Assembly: GCA_025210795.1 (NCBI GenBank)
Contig: JAOAQZ010000019.1
Span: 62,001-126,000 of the forward strand
Direction of reading: 5' to 3'
Length of the DNA: 64,000 nt
From: Cohaesibacter sp.
Lineage (GTDB): Bacteria; Pseudomonadota; Alphaproteobacteria; Rhizobiales; Cohaesibacteraceae
Under the pieces are notes generated by a model. That model searched no databases. It saw only the letters and a list, made by a program, of their open reading frames with translations, and was not told the DNA's origin. The translations under genes and the position numbers were made by a program. Of this stretch, positions 18,206-27,246 are shown piece after piece. Position 1 is the stretch's first letter. Every line of letters starts with the position of its first letter.

Positions 18206-18556
18206 ATGACCATCGAGCGTATGGATTCCAACAATCGCATGAGCAAAATTGTCAAGCATAATGGCACCATCTATCTGTGTGGTCAGACCGCAGCCGATGA
18301 CGAAAGCTGGGATATCACCGAGCAGACCCAGCGCTGCCTCGACAAGATTGACGCTCTGCTGGAGCAGGCAGGAAGTGATCGCAACAAGATCCTCTCCACT
18401 ACAATTTATGTGCGCGACATGAAAGACTTTGCCGCCATGAATGCAGTATGGGATGCTTGGGTGGCCGAAGGCGAAAAACCAGCCCGCGCCTGCGTCGAAG
18501 CCCGCATGGCACGCCCACAGATTCTGGTTGAATTCTCCGTCATTGCGGCTGAATAA
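18206..18556 (+). CDS. RidA family reactive imine/enamine deaminase
   Basis: A 116-residue RidA/YjgF/UK114 family protein. The segment [21 protein letters not shown] contains the arginine and glutamate positions that bind and hydrolyse 2-imino acids. TGGAGATG lies just before the ATG, 24 nt after the dehydrogenase beta subunit. It likely hydrolyses the imine released by the dehydrogenase to a keto acid and ammonia, which protects PLP enzymes. This appears to be the last gene of the TRAP operon, since a long hairpin follows at 18565. Confidence 0.92.
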   Translation: MTIERMDSNNRMSKIVKHNGTIYLCGQTAADDESWDITEQTQRCLDKIDALLEQAGSDRNKILSTTIYVRDMKDFAAMNAVWDAWVAEGEKPARACVEARMARPQILVEFSVIAAE

Positions 18557-18564
18557 CCAGCATT

Positions 18565-18599
18565 TATACAAGCCGCTTTGTTATAAAGTGGCTTGTATA
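18565..18599 (+). terminator. Hairpin after ridA, probable operon terminator
   Basis: A 15-bp stem (TATACAAGCCGCTTT paired with AAAGTGGCTTGTATA, one G-U pair) with a 5-nt loop lies 9 bp after the ridA stop. It lacks a clean U-tract, so it may be a weak terminator or an RNA-stabilising hairpin. Confidence 0.6.
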
Positions 18600-18652
18600 T
18601 TTACGAAACCGCTCAAAACCAAATCCCTCAAATAAGAAGCAAAGAGTAAGAG

Positions 18653-19117
18653 ATGGATGCAAATTGGAGCAGGGTGGCAGAACTGCTTGATCAACTTTAC
18701 GCTTCTACCGATGAGCTCGAAACGTTATTTCCCGGTCGGAAATTCACACTGGACGGACATTTGGTTGGAAGCGTCGGAGAGGTAGTCGCTGCATACATGT
18801 TTGGGTTAGAACTAAACCCGGCTTCAACCATAGCGCATGATGCTCGTGCAGCGGATGGAAGGCACGTTGAGATCAAGCTAACCCAAGAAAAGCGCATTTC
18901 TATCAGACATGAACCTGAACATCTGATTGTGTTGACGCGGCCTAAAGGATCCAAAATTGATGTTGTTTACAACGGCCCAGGAGATCAGGTTTGGCCAGCA
19001 TGCGGCAAGATGCAGAAAAATGGACAGCGACGTATTAGCATCACAAAACTGAAGATGTTAAATGCGACTGTCTTGGATGCACAGAGACTAAAGATCCGAA
19101 ATCAATCTCCTGTCTAA
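18653..19117 (+). CDS. DUF6998-like protein with PD-(D/E)XK nuclease-type motif
   Basis: A 154-residue protein I cannot assign a function to with confidence. It resembles the DUF6998 family: LVGSVGEVVAAYMFGLEL, then HDARAADGRHVEIKLTQ. The spacing of Glu in GEVV, Asp in DARAADG and the EIK tripeptide fits the PD-(D/E)XK nuclease core seen in restriction-like proteins. No signal peptide or membrane segment is visible. It stands alone between the ridA hairpin and a tRNA-Ser gene, in the opposite orientation to the tRNA. GAGTAAGAG precedes the ATG. It may act on nucleic acid, but that rests on motif spacing only. Confidence 0.75.
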   Translation: MDANWSRVAELLDQLYASTDELETLFPGRKFTLDGHLVGSVGEVVAAYMFGLELNPASTIAHDARAADGRHVEIKLTQEKRISIRHEPEHLIVLTRPKGSKIDVVYNGPGDQVWPACGKMQKNGQRRISITKLKMLNATVLDAQRLKIRNQSPV

Positions 19118-19368
19118 ACTGAACAAACAACGATACTGCGCATGCGTGAATGACAGCTATCAAGCAAATGCATCTCGTATCGGAACTGCCGATACTATCC
19201 GCTCAGAGATGCGAGCCGTTCTTGAAGCAAAACAAACTTTCATTCTGATCAAGTGCCCATAGGTACGGCACAGAACCGGGAGATGCAGCAGGTTTTGTGG
19301 GATATTTTCTGGGACCGCTGTGTTTATTGATCAATATCCTCAATAAAACAACAACTTATAAGAACAAA

Positions 19369-19458
19369 TGGCGGAGAGACAGGGATTCGAACCCTGGAGA
19401 CGGTTCCCCGCCTACACACTTTCCAGGCGTGCGCCTTCGACCACTCGGCCACCTCTCC
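19369..19458 (-). tRNA. tRNA-Ser(GGA)
   Basis: Read on the minus strand, the sequence starts GGAGAGGTGGCCGAGTGG, has an anticodon loop CTGGAAA (anticodon GGA, decoding UCC/UCU), a long variable arm typical of class II tRNAs, the T-arm GGTTCGAATCC, and an acceptor strand pairing with the 5' end. The 3' CCA is encoded (19369-19371). Total length is 90 nt. Confidence 0.97.
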
Positions 19459-19641
19459 GTACCAATTTGTGGGCGCACTATAGCCAAAATTTTCCCGAAC
19501 GCAACCCGCTATAAACGAACCTGTTAACAGAATTTGATTTGTACTATGCCAACCCTGTGCATAGGTTAGATTTAGCAAATCACCAGATTGATATTTGCCG
19601 GATAATCTGGGCCCGTTTTTGGACGACAAAGGACACTTTCA

Positions 19642-19962
19642 ATGAAATTTTTTCGATTTCTGCTCACGCTGGCAGGGCTTTGGACCTGTGCTCTGGCTTT
19701 GCTGGCTCTGGTTCTGGATGGAGTTCGCTCTATTGCAGCCGATGCAGTCATCATCAAATCATTGGGAGAAACCTGGTTTCAGCTCGATAATGCAAGCCTC
19801 AATCTGGCTCAAGCCGTTATCCAGCGCAACTTACATCCCCTGATCTGGGATCCAGCGATGCAATGGCTACTTACCTTGCCTGCATGGCTGATTGCCGGTC
19901 TTGTTGGTTTGCTGCTGATCTTTCTGGGCCGCAAGCGCCGTCCTAAGGTGGTGACGCTGTAA
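19642..19962 (+). CDS. Small inner membrane protein with two transmembrane segments, function unknown
   Basis: A 106-residue protein. Residues 5-28 and about 77-96 are hydrophobic and would span the membrane. The loop between them (DGVRSIAADAVIIKSLGETW, then LHPLIWDP) resembles a conserved alphaproteobacterial hypothetical family, sometimes loosely labelled PetM-like. The C-terminus is basic (RKRRPK) and so probably cytoplasmic. It lies alone between tRNA-Ser and msrA. No function can be given. Confidence 0.7.
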   Translation: MKFFRFLLTLAGLWTCALALLALVLDGVRSIAADAVIIKSLGETWFQLDNASLNLAQAVIQRNLHPLIWDPAMQWLLTLPAWLIAGLVGLLLIFLGRKRRPKVVTL

Positions 19963-20042
19963 TATCAGCCACCTCGCGTATCCCGCATCTCAAAAAGACA
20001 GCTTCGTCCCCGTCCGTATGATTCTAAGCCAAGGAGTGCGCC

Positions 20043-20708
20043 ATGTTTGGATTTGAACGCAAGAAAAGTGTCATGCCCACCAAAGACACTGCCTTACCCG
20101 GCCGGGCCGATGCGATACCAACCGCCACAACCCATTTTGTCTTTGGTAATCCGCTTAAAGGTGAGCTTCCAAACGGCTATGAAACGGCCATGTTCGGGCT
20201 TGGCTGCTTTTGGGGAGCCGAGCGCTTGTTCTGGCAGCTTGATGGCGTCTATCTGACCGCTGTGGGCTATAGCGCGGGTTTTACGCCCAATCCCACCTAT
20301 GAAGAGGTTTGCACTGGTGGCACCGGCCATAATGAAGTGGTTTGGGTGGCTTATGATCCGATGCAGCTTTCTTATGCCGAATTGCTCGCCTGTTTTTGGG
20401 AGAATCACGACCCCACCCAAGGCATGCGTCAGGGCAATGACATGGGGACGCAATATCGCTCTGGTATCTATACCTATTCAAGCGATCAGGAGGCCGAGGC
20501 CAAGGAAAGCAAACGCGCCTTTCAGCGGGCGCTGACGCAATCCGGGCTTGGAGACATCACCACCGAAATTTTGCCCGCGAGCCACTTTTATTATGCGGAA
20601 GGCTATCATCAGCAATATCTGGCCAAAAATCCTGATGGCTATTGCGGGCTGGGCGGCACAGGCGTGCGCTGTCCCGTGGGCCTGCCGATTGCAGACACCA
20701 GCAGCTAG
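20043..20708 (+). CDS. msrA: Peptide-methionine (S)-S-oxide reductase
   Basis: A 221-residue MsrA that repairs methionine sulfoxide (S form) in proteins using thioredoxin. The catalytic motif GCFWG places the nucleophile at Cys55. [24 protein letters not shown] and [11 protein letters not shown] are family signatures, and a possible resolving cysteine lies in the C-terminal [14 protein letters not shown]. The N-terminal about 45 residues are the usual extension without a clear signal peptide. AAGGAG is found 6 nt before the ATG. Confidence 0.96.
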   Translation: MFGFERKKSVMPTKDTALPGRADAIPTATTHFVFGNPLKGELPNGYETAMFGLGCFWGAERLFWQLDGVYLTAVGYSAGFTPNPTYEEVCTGGTGHNEVVWVAYDPMQLSYAELLACFWENHDPTQGMRQGNDMGTQYRSGIYTYSSDQEAEAKESKRAFQRALTQSGLGDITTEILPASHFYYAEGYHQQYLAKNPDGYCGLGGTGVRCPVGLPIADTSS

Positions 20709-20710
20709 GG

Positions 20711-20733
20711 TGAGGGCTGAATCAGCCCCCATC
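20711..20733. terminator. Short hairpin between convergent msrA and mepA
   Basis: GGGCT and AGCCC flank a 5-nt loop and are followed by ATCTTTT on the plus strand. It sits just after the msrA stop and before the mepA stop. The stem is short, so it is a modest terminator candidate. Confidence 0.4.
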
Positions 20734-20751
20734 TTTTGATCCCGGAATTTT

Positions 20752-21801
20752 CTAGTTTATCAGCGGCCGCGGCTTGGGCAGGGCATAGAGCACTGAGATA
20801 GGCTGGCTTGGTGCCATCTGGCGCGCCGAGGCGGCCTGTGCGCCCATTCCTTTAAGGGGAGCTGCATCCAGAACTGCAGAGCAGGCTGCAGGCAGATCAG
20901 CCAGCGTGATTTGCCGCCTTGGCTTTGGTTTCTTGCCCGGTTTTGGTTTGACCGGTTTTTTGGGCTTCCATGGAGCGTCTGACAGCCACCAGGATAGCTC
21001 CTTGCCGCATCCGTCTCCTGCAGGAGGAGGCGCCTGATTTTTACAGCCTGCATTATCTGCTGGGCATTTCATCCGCACGTGAAAGTGATAATGGTGCCCA
21101 TACCATGGGCGAACCTGACGCAGCCATGCCCTGTCTGCCCCTGCCCGATCACAGAGGGCTTTTTTAATGCCTGGATGTACAAAAATTCGAGCCACACCGG
21201 GCGTGGAGGCCGCACGCTTGATCAGGCGGAAATGCGCCATAGTGAATTTTTTCTGATCAACAGTTCGGGTGCCTTTTCGCAGCATTGAAATAGCAGAGAC
21301 CTTTTCGCGCTCCGCTTTGGTAAAGCGGCGCTGGGGCATTGGCCGCAGCCAGATATCTGCATCCAAGCCGATCTGATGGGATGCGTGCCCCGTTAGCATG
21401 GGGCCACCCCTAGGCTGAGCCAAATCACCAACAAGCAAGCCATTCCATCCGTCATAGGCTTTTGCATCAATCGCTAATTTCTCGACGAAAGCAACCAGGT
21501 TCGGATGACCCCAATTTCTGTTTCGTGACAGGCGCATAGCCTGCCATGCCGGACCATCAATCGACAAGGCCCGGCCACCGGCAAGGCAACCCTTGGCATA
21601 GGATCCAATTGCGCGGGCCTGCAGATTTGCCGGAGCTTTCTTGCGCCCAAACAGTTTCTTTGCAGCTGTTTGCGCCATCGGTTCAGTTGGCAGAGCAACA
21701 AGGACCATGCAAGCAGCAAGCAACCCCGCCATCAGAGGGCGTATTGACCAAGGGTGTGAGATCTCATCCCTTTTTGAAAAGGTGCGATAGATAAGCCTCA
21801 T
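20752..21801 (-). CDS. mepA: Penicillin-insensitive murein endopeptidase
   Basis: A periplasmic LAS-family zinc peptidase that cleaves D-Ala-meso-DAP cross-links in peptidoglycan. Zinc-site motifs are TGHASHQIGLDADIW and HHYHFHVRMKC. A hydrophobic stretch, PLMAGLLAACMVLVALPTEPMA, ends in an AQTAA-like cleavage site. I chose the ATG at 21801, behind AGGGGG; the ATG at 21852 is also possible and adds 17 residues. The C-terminal region has a Lys-Pro-rich linker (KPKKPVKPKPGKKPKPRR), common in Hyphomicrobiales homologues and perhaps useful for wall binding. Confidence 0.92.
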   Translation of the reverse strand: MRLIYRTFSKRDEISHPWSIRPLMAGLLAACMVLVALPTEPMAQTAAKKLFGRKKAPANLQARAIGSYAKGCLAGGRALSIDGPAWQAMRLSRNRNWGHPNLVAFVEKLAIDAKAYDGWNGLLVGDLAQPRGGPMLTGHASHQIGLDADIWLRPMPQRRFTKAEREKVSAISMLRKGTRTVDQKKFTMAHFRLIKRAASTPGVARIFVHPGIKKALCDRAGADRAWLRQVRPWYGHHYHFHVRMKCPADNAGCKNQAPPPAGDGCGKELSWWLSDAPWKPKKPVKPKPGKKPKPRRQITLADLPAACSAVLDAAPLKGMGAQAASARQMAPSQPISVLYALPKPRPLIN

Positions 21802-21986
21802 TGATGGATGGCCCCCTTTTGCCGCAATAAAATCATACTTGTGCTCAATCATCCCAACCTTACAGGATTTACCATTTGGCTGGTTTCACAATTTGGTCGC
21901 AGGCCCCTTGCTTGTCTTGCGAGCTTATGTATGAGTTGTTAACCATAAGTGCATTTATGCGCTTGCTACACAATAATGAGACGTAA

Positions 21987-22568
21987 ATGCGGTTATTTCT
22001 AGCTCCTCTCCTGCTTCTTGTTGCCCTGTCAGGCTGCGCCAGCCTGTCGGAAGATGAATGTACCAATGGTGATTGGTACAAGATGGGCCAGTCTGATGCA
22101 CTGGAGGGCCGCACGACCGACCGTCTGGCTGACCACGCCAAGGCTTGCCGTCGCTATGGGATCGAGCCAGACAGGCAAGCCTATCTTCAGGGGCGTGATA
22201 TCGGACTTGGGCAATATTGCACGATAGAAAATGGTTTCCGCGTTGGGCGAGAGGGCTATGGCTATAATCGTATCTGTCCCGTTAGCCGTGAGGCATCTTT
22301 CATGTCCGGCTATTCTCGCGGCAAGGAAATCCACCAGATTGAGCTGGATATGGCTTCTGTTGAGCGCGATATGGCCTCCCTTCGGGCAAGCCTTTATGAA
22401 AAACCAAGAAAAGAGAAGGACGCCAAGCCGCTTTCCGACACTGATAAAGCCCAAATCCGCAGGGATCTGGCACGCCTTCAGCGCGAATTAAACCGGCTGG
22501 AACGTGAACGTGAGCAGGCTCTGGTGTCGGCTGAAACGTTTCTGTCCCTTAATGTGCCCGAAACCTGA
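21987..22568 (+). CDS. DUF2799 domain lipoprotein
   Basis: A 193-residue predicted lipoprotein. The signal peptide ends in the lipobox LSGC, with Cys17 as the lipidated residue. The mature part has repeated short segments (DWYKMGQSDALEGR, QAYLQGRDIGL, SFMSGYSRGK) typical of DUF2799. The last about 70 residues are a charged coiled coil (RRDLARLQRELNRLERERE). It is likely anchored to the outer membrane, facing the periplasm. The function of the family is not established. It is transcribed away from mepA, with about 130 bp between the start codons. Confidence 0.88.
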   Translation: MRLFLAPLLLLVALSGCASLSEDECTNGDWYKMGQSDALEGRTTDRLADHAKACRRYGIEPDRQAYLQGRDIGLGQYCTIENGFRVGREGYGYNRICPVSREASFMSGYSRGKEIHQIELDMASVERDMASLRASLYEKPRKEKDAKPLSDTDKAQIRRDLARLQRELNRLEREREQALVSAETFLSLNVPET

Positions 22569-22839
22569 TTAATCCACTTTCTTTTGCTCAATCGCTCTTT
22601 CAAGCTCTTTTTAGTGCAATCATCCGTATATTTACTTGTTATATATGCCAGTCCATTCCTGAAAAGGCCTCTATCTTCAATAGCTTTATGGTAAAAACAC
22701 TTATAATTCAAAGATAGAGTTCTTAACGAATTCGCTATCTTTTCCTGTTAATTTATTGAAACTAAACCTTTTTTAGAATGCATTAAGACCCTTGCCCTAT
22801 AGTAACCAGCGGTAGCGAGTGGTAAAGGAACCAGAACGG

Positions 22840-23733
22840 ATGAAGGTTGTTCTAATTGAGCGAGATCCGGAGGATAGCCGTGTGATTCAATTCATGCTTG
22901 AATCACGCAAGGAAACTGTCTTTCCCTTTGCCAATGCGACGCAAGCGTGGAACTTCATCGAATCCAATTCCGATATTGACGTCATCATCACCGCGTTAAG
23001 TACCGAAGGTATTTCCGGCCTTGAAGTGTGCTGGAATGCACGTGTTTTGGCTGATCAGCGCAAAGGACTTTATGTCATTGCCATGTCCGAGAGTGATGAT
23101 GCCGAACTTTTGGTTGAGGCATTGGATACAGGTGCAGACGACTTTTTGCAAAAACCACTGCATGAAGAGACCCTGCACGCTCGCATGCGCGTTGCCGAAC
23201 GCATGATCATGCTGCAAAAACAGCTGGTGCAACTGGCAACGCGGGATCCCATGACCGATCTTTACAATCGCCGCGCCTTTTTCGAACAAGCCAATAAACT
23301 GGTACAACAAGCGCGAATGTCACCCAACATTTGTGCCATTATGTTTGATATCGACCATTTCAAAGCCGTGAATGACACATATGGCCATGATGTGGGCGAT
23401 GAAGTGATCAAAGCCGTAGCTCGCCTTGCCAGCCGTGAAGACGGTATATTGGCGCGCCTTGGCGGGGAAGAATTTGTCTTGCTGACGCATAATCACAGTT
23501 TGCTTGAGGCAAGCCGTATGGCTGATCGCCTGCGCAAGGAGATTGCGGCCACCGAAGTCAAGCTCAACAAATCCAGCGTCACCATTACCTCCAGCTTTGG
23601 AGTGGCTTTATATCGCGAGGGTGAAACAATCGATGATTTGCTCAAGCGGGCAGATCTGGCTTTGTATAAATCAAAGAATGACGGCCGCAATCGCGTCTCT
23701 GCCGAGCGTCCTCGCATGGCCCAAAGCGCCTAA
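22840..23733 (+). CDS. Diguanylate cyclase with degenerate receiver domain (REC-GGDEF)
   Basis: A 297-residue PleD-like protein with one receiver and one GGDEF domain. The active-site motif GGEEF is intact (ARLGGEEFVLL), as are the substrate-binding DPMTDLYNRR and FDIDHFKAVND, so synthesis of cyclic di-GMP from two GTP is likely. In the receiver (residues 1-120) the phospho-acceptor aspartate is replaced by Ala52 (IITALSTEG), while the signalling Lys in LQKPL is kept. Control by phosphorylation is therefore unlikely. The ATG at 22840 has AAGGA upstream; a GTG at 22819 is less likely. No I-site RxxD was recognised. Confidence 0.9.
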   Translation: MKVVLIERDPEDSRVIQFMLESRKETVFPFANATQAWNFIESNSDIDVIITALSTEGISGLEVCWNARVLADQRKGLYVIAMSESDDAELLVEALDTGADDFLQKPLHEETLHARMRVAERMIMLQKQLVQLATRDPMTDLYNRRAFFEQANKLVQQARMSPNICAIMFDIDHFKAVNDTYGHDVGDEVIKAVARLASREDGILARLGGEEFVLLTHNHSLLEASRMADRLRKEIAATEVKLNKSSVTITSSFGVALYREGETIDDLLKRADLALYKSKNDGRNRVSAERPRMAQSA

Positions 23734-23779
23734 AAACAGCTTTTGCCGGTTTGCCTCATGTCAAGCACCTTAAGGCAAT

Positions 23780-23816
23780 AAAAAAGGCCTGAGCAATTCC
23801 CAAGCCTTTCTTTTTT
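23780..23816. terminator. Bidirectional terminator between the GGDEF gene and lepA
   Basis: A-rich and T-rich flanks surround an imperfect stem (AAAAAAGGCCTG paired with CAAGCCTTTCTTTTTT). It serves the convergent GGDEF gene (stop 23733) and lepA (stop 23835). Confidence 0.75.
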
Positions 23817-23834
23817 CATCTGTATCAACCGTTC

Positions 23835-25640
23835 CTAGCTGTCCATTTTCAGGGCAGCGATGAAGGCTTCTTGCGGGATTTCCACCTTACCGAACTGGCG
23901 CATTTTCTTCTTACCCGCTTTCTGCTTGTCCAGAAGTTTGCGCTTACGGGTGGCATCACCGCCATAACATTTGGCCGTCACATCCTTACGCATGGCCGAG
24001 ATGGTCTCACGGGCAATTACGCGCCCGCCCAGAGCCGCCTGAATGGGGATTTTGAACATGTGACGAGGGATCAGATCCTTGAGCTTTTCGCACATGGAGC
24101 GGCCACGGCTTTCGGCCTGAGAGCGATGAACCAGAATGGATAGCGCATCCACCGGCTCGTCATTGACCAGAATGGACATTTTCACCAGATCGCCTGCGCG
24201 ATAGTCCGCCAGCTGATAATCGAAGCTAGCATAGCCCTTGGAGATGGATTTGAGGCGATCATAGAAGTCAAACACCACCTCGTTGAGCGGCAGGTCATAT
24301 TGCACCATGGCACGGGAGCCGACATAGCTGAGATCGGTCTGAATGCCGCGGCGCTCCTGACAGAGCTTGAGGATCGCGCCCAGATAGTCATCCGGTGTCA
24401 TGATGGAGGCCTTGATCCAAGGCTCACGGATTTCCTTGATCTTGACCACATCAGGCATGTCGGCTGGATTGTGCAGTGTAATCTCCTCACCATTTGTCAT
24501 TTCCATTTCATAGACCACGCTTGGCGCAGTGGCGATGAGATCGAGGTTGAACTCGCGAGAGAGGCGTTCCTGAATAATCTCCAGGTGCAACAGGCCAAGG
24601 AAGCCGCAGCGGAAGCCAAAGCCAAGGGCGGCAGATGTTTCCATCTCATAAGAGAAGCTGGCATCATTGAGCCGCAATTTGCCCATGGCAGCGCGCAGAT
24701 CTTCAAAATCATTAGCGTCAACCGGGAAAAGACCGCAGAACACCACTGGCTGAGCAGGACGGAAGCCTTCAAGTGGTGCCTCACACTGCTTCTTTTCATG
24801 GGTGATGGTATCACCAACGCGGGTGTCCGCCACTTCCTTGATGGAGGCGATCAAAAAGCCCACTTCACCGGGGCCAAGATCGGCTTTGTCCACCATTTTG
24901 GGCGTAAAGGTGCCGATGCGATCCACATCATAGGTGGCATTGGTGCCAAGCATGCGGATCTTGTCGCCCTTTTTCAAAGACCCGTCGACAATACGCACAA
25001 TCACGACCACACCGAGATAGGTGTCGTAATAGGAATCAACCAGCATCGCTTTCAGCGGTGCCTCGCTGTCCCCTTCAGGAGCAGGCAGACGAGTGACAAT
25101 GGCTTCAAGGGTTTCCTTGATGCCGATGCCCGACTTGGCACTGGCTTCAATGGCATCTGATGCGTCAATGCCGATCACATCTTCAATCTGATCCCGCACC
25201 CGCTCCGGCTCAGCCGCAGGCAGGTCGATCTTATTGAGGACCGGTACGATCTCATGATCATTTTCAATGGCCTGATAGACATTGGCCAAGGTCTGGGCCT
25301 CTACCCCTTGCGAGGCATCCACCACCAGCAGCGAGCCTTCACAAGCTGCAAGAGAGCGGCTGACCTCATAGGCAAAGTCAACATGGCCCGGAGTATCCAT
25401 GAGATTGAGGGTGTAGGTTTCCCCGTCATCGGCCTGATAGCTCAGCGAGACGGTTTGCGCCTTGATGGTGATGCCGCGTTCCTGCTCGATTTCCATATTA
25501 TCGAGCACCTGATCGGACATTTCGCGATCGCTCAAGCCGCCGGTATATTGAATAAGCCGGTCGGCGAGCGTGGACTTACCATGATCGATATGCGCGATGA
25601 TGGAAAAGTTGCGGATTTTATCGAAGCTTTGTTTGGTCAT
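23835..25640 (-). CDS. lepA: Elongation factor 4 (back-translocating GTPase)
   Basis: A 601-residue translational GTPase of normal length. G1 is [15 protein letters not shown]3 includes DTPGHVDF, and G4 is NKIDLP. The C-terminal domain unique to LepA has [24 protein letters not shown]. It acts on ribosomes stalled during elongation or on 30S assembly. The gene is alone, with terminators on both sides. The assignment is certain. Confidence 0.98.
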   Translation of the reverse strand: MTKQSFDKIRNFSIIAHIDHGKSTLADRLIQYTGGLSDREMSDQVLDNMEIEQERGITIKAQTVSLSYQADDGETYTLNLMDTPGHVDFAYEVSRSLAACEGSLLVVDASQGVEAQTLANVYQAIENDHEIVPVLNKIDLPAAEPERVRDQIEDVIGIDASDAIEASAKSGIGIKETLEAIVTRLPAPEGDSEAPLKAMLVDSYYDTYLGVVVIVRIVDGSLKKGDKIRMLGTNATYDVDRIGTFTPKMVDKADLGPGEVGFLIASIKEVADTRVGDTITHEKKQCEAPLEGFRPAQPVVFCGLFPVDANDFEDLRAAMGKLRLNDASFSYEMETSAALGFGFRCGFLGLLHLEIIQERLSREFNLDLIATAPSVVYEMEMTNGEEITLHNPADMPDVVKIKEIREPWIKASIMTPDDYLGAILKLCQERRGIQTDLSYVGSRAMVQYDLPLNEVVFDFYDRLKSISKGYASFDYQLADYRAGDLVKMSILVNDEPVDALSILVHRSQAESRGRSMCEKLKDLIPRHMFKIPIQAALGGRVIARETISAMRKDVTAKCYGGDATRKRKLLDKQKAGKKKMRQFGKVEIPQEAFIAALKMDS

Positions 25641-25803
25641 GGTTGCGCTTATACTCCAACCTTTGCGTTTCAGACCAGTTTCTTTTTCAGCCTATCTCAT
25701 ACCGCGGGCCAATTATCCAGCATGAAACGCATCCCGCAGGGTAAAAAAGAGGTGCTTGGAGCCTTTCACCAACTTTGGCGGCTTCAAACCCGCCAAAAAT
25801 GAG

Positions 25804-25830
25804 AAAACCCGGCCTCAAAGGCCGGGTTCT
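25804..25830 (-). terminator. Terminator after the orphan TRAP binding protein gene
   Basis: A perfect 10-bp stem (AACCCGGCCT and AGGCCGGGTT) with a 3-nt loop, followed on the minus strand by TTC. It lies about 55 bp past the minus-strand stop at 25886. Confidence 0.75.
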
Positions 25831-25885
25831 TATATTCGATCTTATCTCGCCCAGCCTGTTTCTTTTTCAGACAGGCAAAATGAGA

Positions 25886-26992
25886 CTATTTCATTGCCAA
25901 AGCCATTTTGCGAGTGCGCAGGGCTTCGCCTTCGGAGATAGAGATATAATCCGATGCCTTTTGGCGGAAATCAATAAAGCTTTTATAGATATCACCGGCC
26001 AGAGGGGAGCTATCGGCAATTTCCTTGGTGACGATGGCTGATTCCTTGGCAAGTGCCATGGTCACTTCATCGGGCAGAGATTTCAGCTGCACCCCTTCTT
26101 TGGCCAGAAGCGGTCCAAGGGACATCATATTGTGATAGGCAAAGTCCGCAATGGTCTCCATGGCCGTGGCGCGAGCAGCTTCACGCACGATAACCTGCAG
26201 ATCATCTGGCAAAGCTTCCATCTTTTCTTTATTGACGATCACTTCCAAAGCAGGGCCAAGCTCATGGAAGGCAGGCATGTAGTAATTCTTGACCACCTTA
26301 TAAAGGCCAAAGGCGAGGTCATTCCATGGGCCAACCCATTCGGCGGCATCAATGGTGCCAGACTGAAGCGCGGAGAAGATATCGGTTGGCGGCAGCATCA
26401 CCACAGATGCTCCAAGGCGGCGCAGAACTTCTCCGCCAAGGCCAGCAATCCGCATTTTCAGGCCTTTAAGATCGTCAAGAGTATTGAGTTCCTTGGAGAA
26501 CCAACCACCAGCCTGAGTGCCGGAAGAGCCTGCATACATGGGCAGCACGCCAAAGGGCTCATAGGCTTTTTCCCATAACTCCTGACCGCCACCGAAATTA
26601 AGCCAGGCGGCATGTTCCACCTGTGTCAGGCCGAAAGGCACGCCGGTGAAGAAATGAAAGCTTTTATCCTTGCCTTGCCAATAATAAGGCGTGGCATGGC
26701 CCATATCAGCTGCCCCGCGCGAGACTGCGTCAAACACTTCAAGCGGCGGCACCAGTTCGCCCGCCCCAAAGACCTTTACGGTCAGGCGACCACCTGACAT
26801 CTGGGTGATCCGCTCGGCGCATCTCACACCATTGACGCCCACGCCGGGCACCTGCTTTGGCCATGACATGGCCATCTTCCAGGTGATGTGATTGTCAGCT
26901 TTTACAATAGCGGGAGCCGCAAGAGTGGCCACGCCACCGGTTGCCAGTCCGGTCAAGACTGAACGGCGATCGATAGAACCAGCTTTACGCAT
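25886..26992 (-). CDS. Orphan TRAP transporter substrate-binding protein with Tat signal (TakP-like)
   Basis: A 368-residue periplasmic binding protein. The twin-arginine motif DRRSVLTGL and the following hydrophobic stretch ending at IVKA predict Tat export. The mature part (ITWKMAMSWPKQVPG, then ADMGHATPYYWQGKD and GTIDAAEWVGPWND) is typical of the TakP group, which binds 2-keto acids, often with sodium and a cation. Arg in LKMRIAGLGG is the likely carboxylate ligand. No permease genes are adjacent, so it must share a permease encoded elsewhere. A second, Sec-exported TRAP binding protein lies at 14145. Confidence 0.9.
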   Translation of the reverse strand: MRKAGSIDRRSVLTGLATGGVATLAAPAIVKADNHITWKMAMSWPKQVPGVGVNGVRCAERITQMSGGRLTVKVFGAGELVPPLEVFDAVSRGAADMGHATPYYWQGKDKSFHFFTGVPFGLTQVEHAAWLNFGGGQELWEKAYEPFGVLPMYAGSSGTQAGGWFSKELNTLDDLKGLKMRIAGLGGEVLRRLGASVVMLPPTDIFSALQSGTIDAAEWVGPWNDLAFGLYKVVKNYYMPAFHELGPALEVIVNKEKMEALPDDLQVIVREAARATAMETIADFAYHNMMSLGPLLAKEGVQLKSLPDEVTMALAKESAIVTKEIADSSPLAGDIYKSFIDFRQKASDYISISEGEALRTRKMALAMK

Positions 26993-27160
26993 GTGATCAA
27001 GTCCTTGAGGGTTTTTAGGTGGGACATTTTATGGCACGGATGCTTGCATGGATGCATCAAATTCGCAAGAGGTCATTCTTTCGCAGCATCTTATGCTTCA
27101 CACCTTCTTGTCTTTCCCCGATCATTTGCCTGCTGCCCCTTAAAGAGCGATAGAAAAACA

Positions 27161-27189
27161 AAAAAACCGATGGCATAAAACCATCGAGG
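27161..27189 (-). terminator. Intrinsic terminator after the chemotaxis receptor gene
   Basis: On the minus strand CGATGG, a 7-nt loop and CCATCG are followed by a run of seven T. It starts about 58 bp after the stop at 27247. Confidence 0.75.
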
Positions 27190-27246
27190 CTGTCTTTTAA
27201 GAAATGCTTCAAGCCCACTCTTAACCCTTGGGCCATATGCGCCTGA

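Noticed and set aside
19118..19368. Possible phage attachment site or gene remnant next to tRNA-Ser
   Set aside because: No copy of the tRNA 3' end was seen elsewhere in the window and no integrase gene is nearby.
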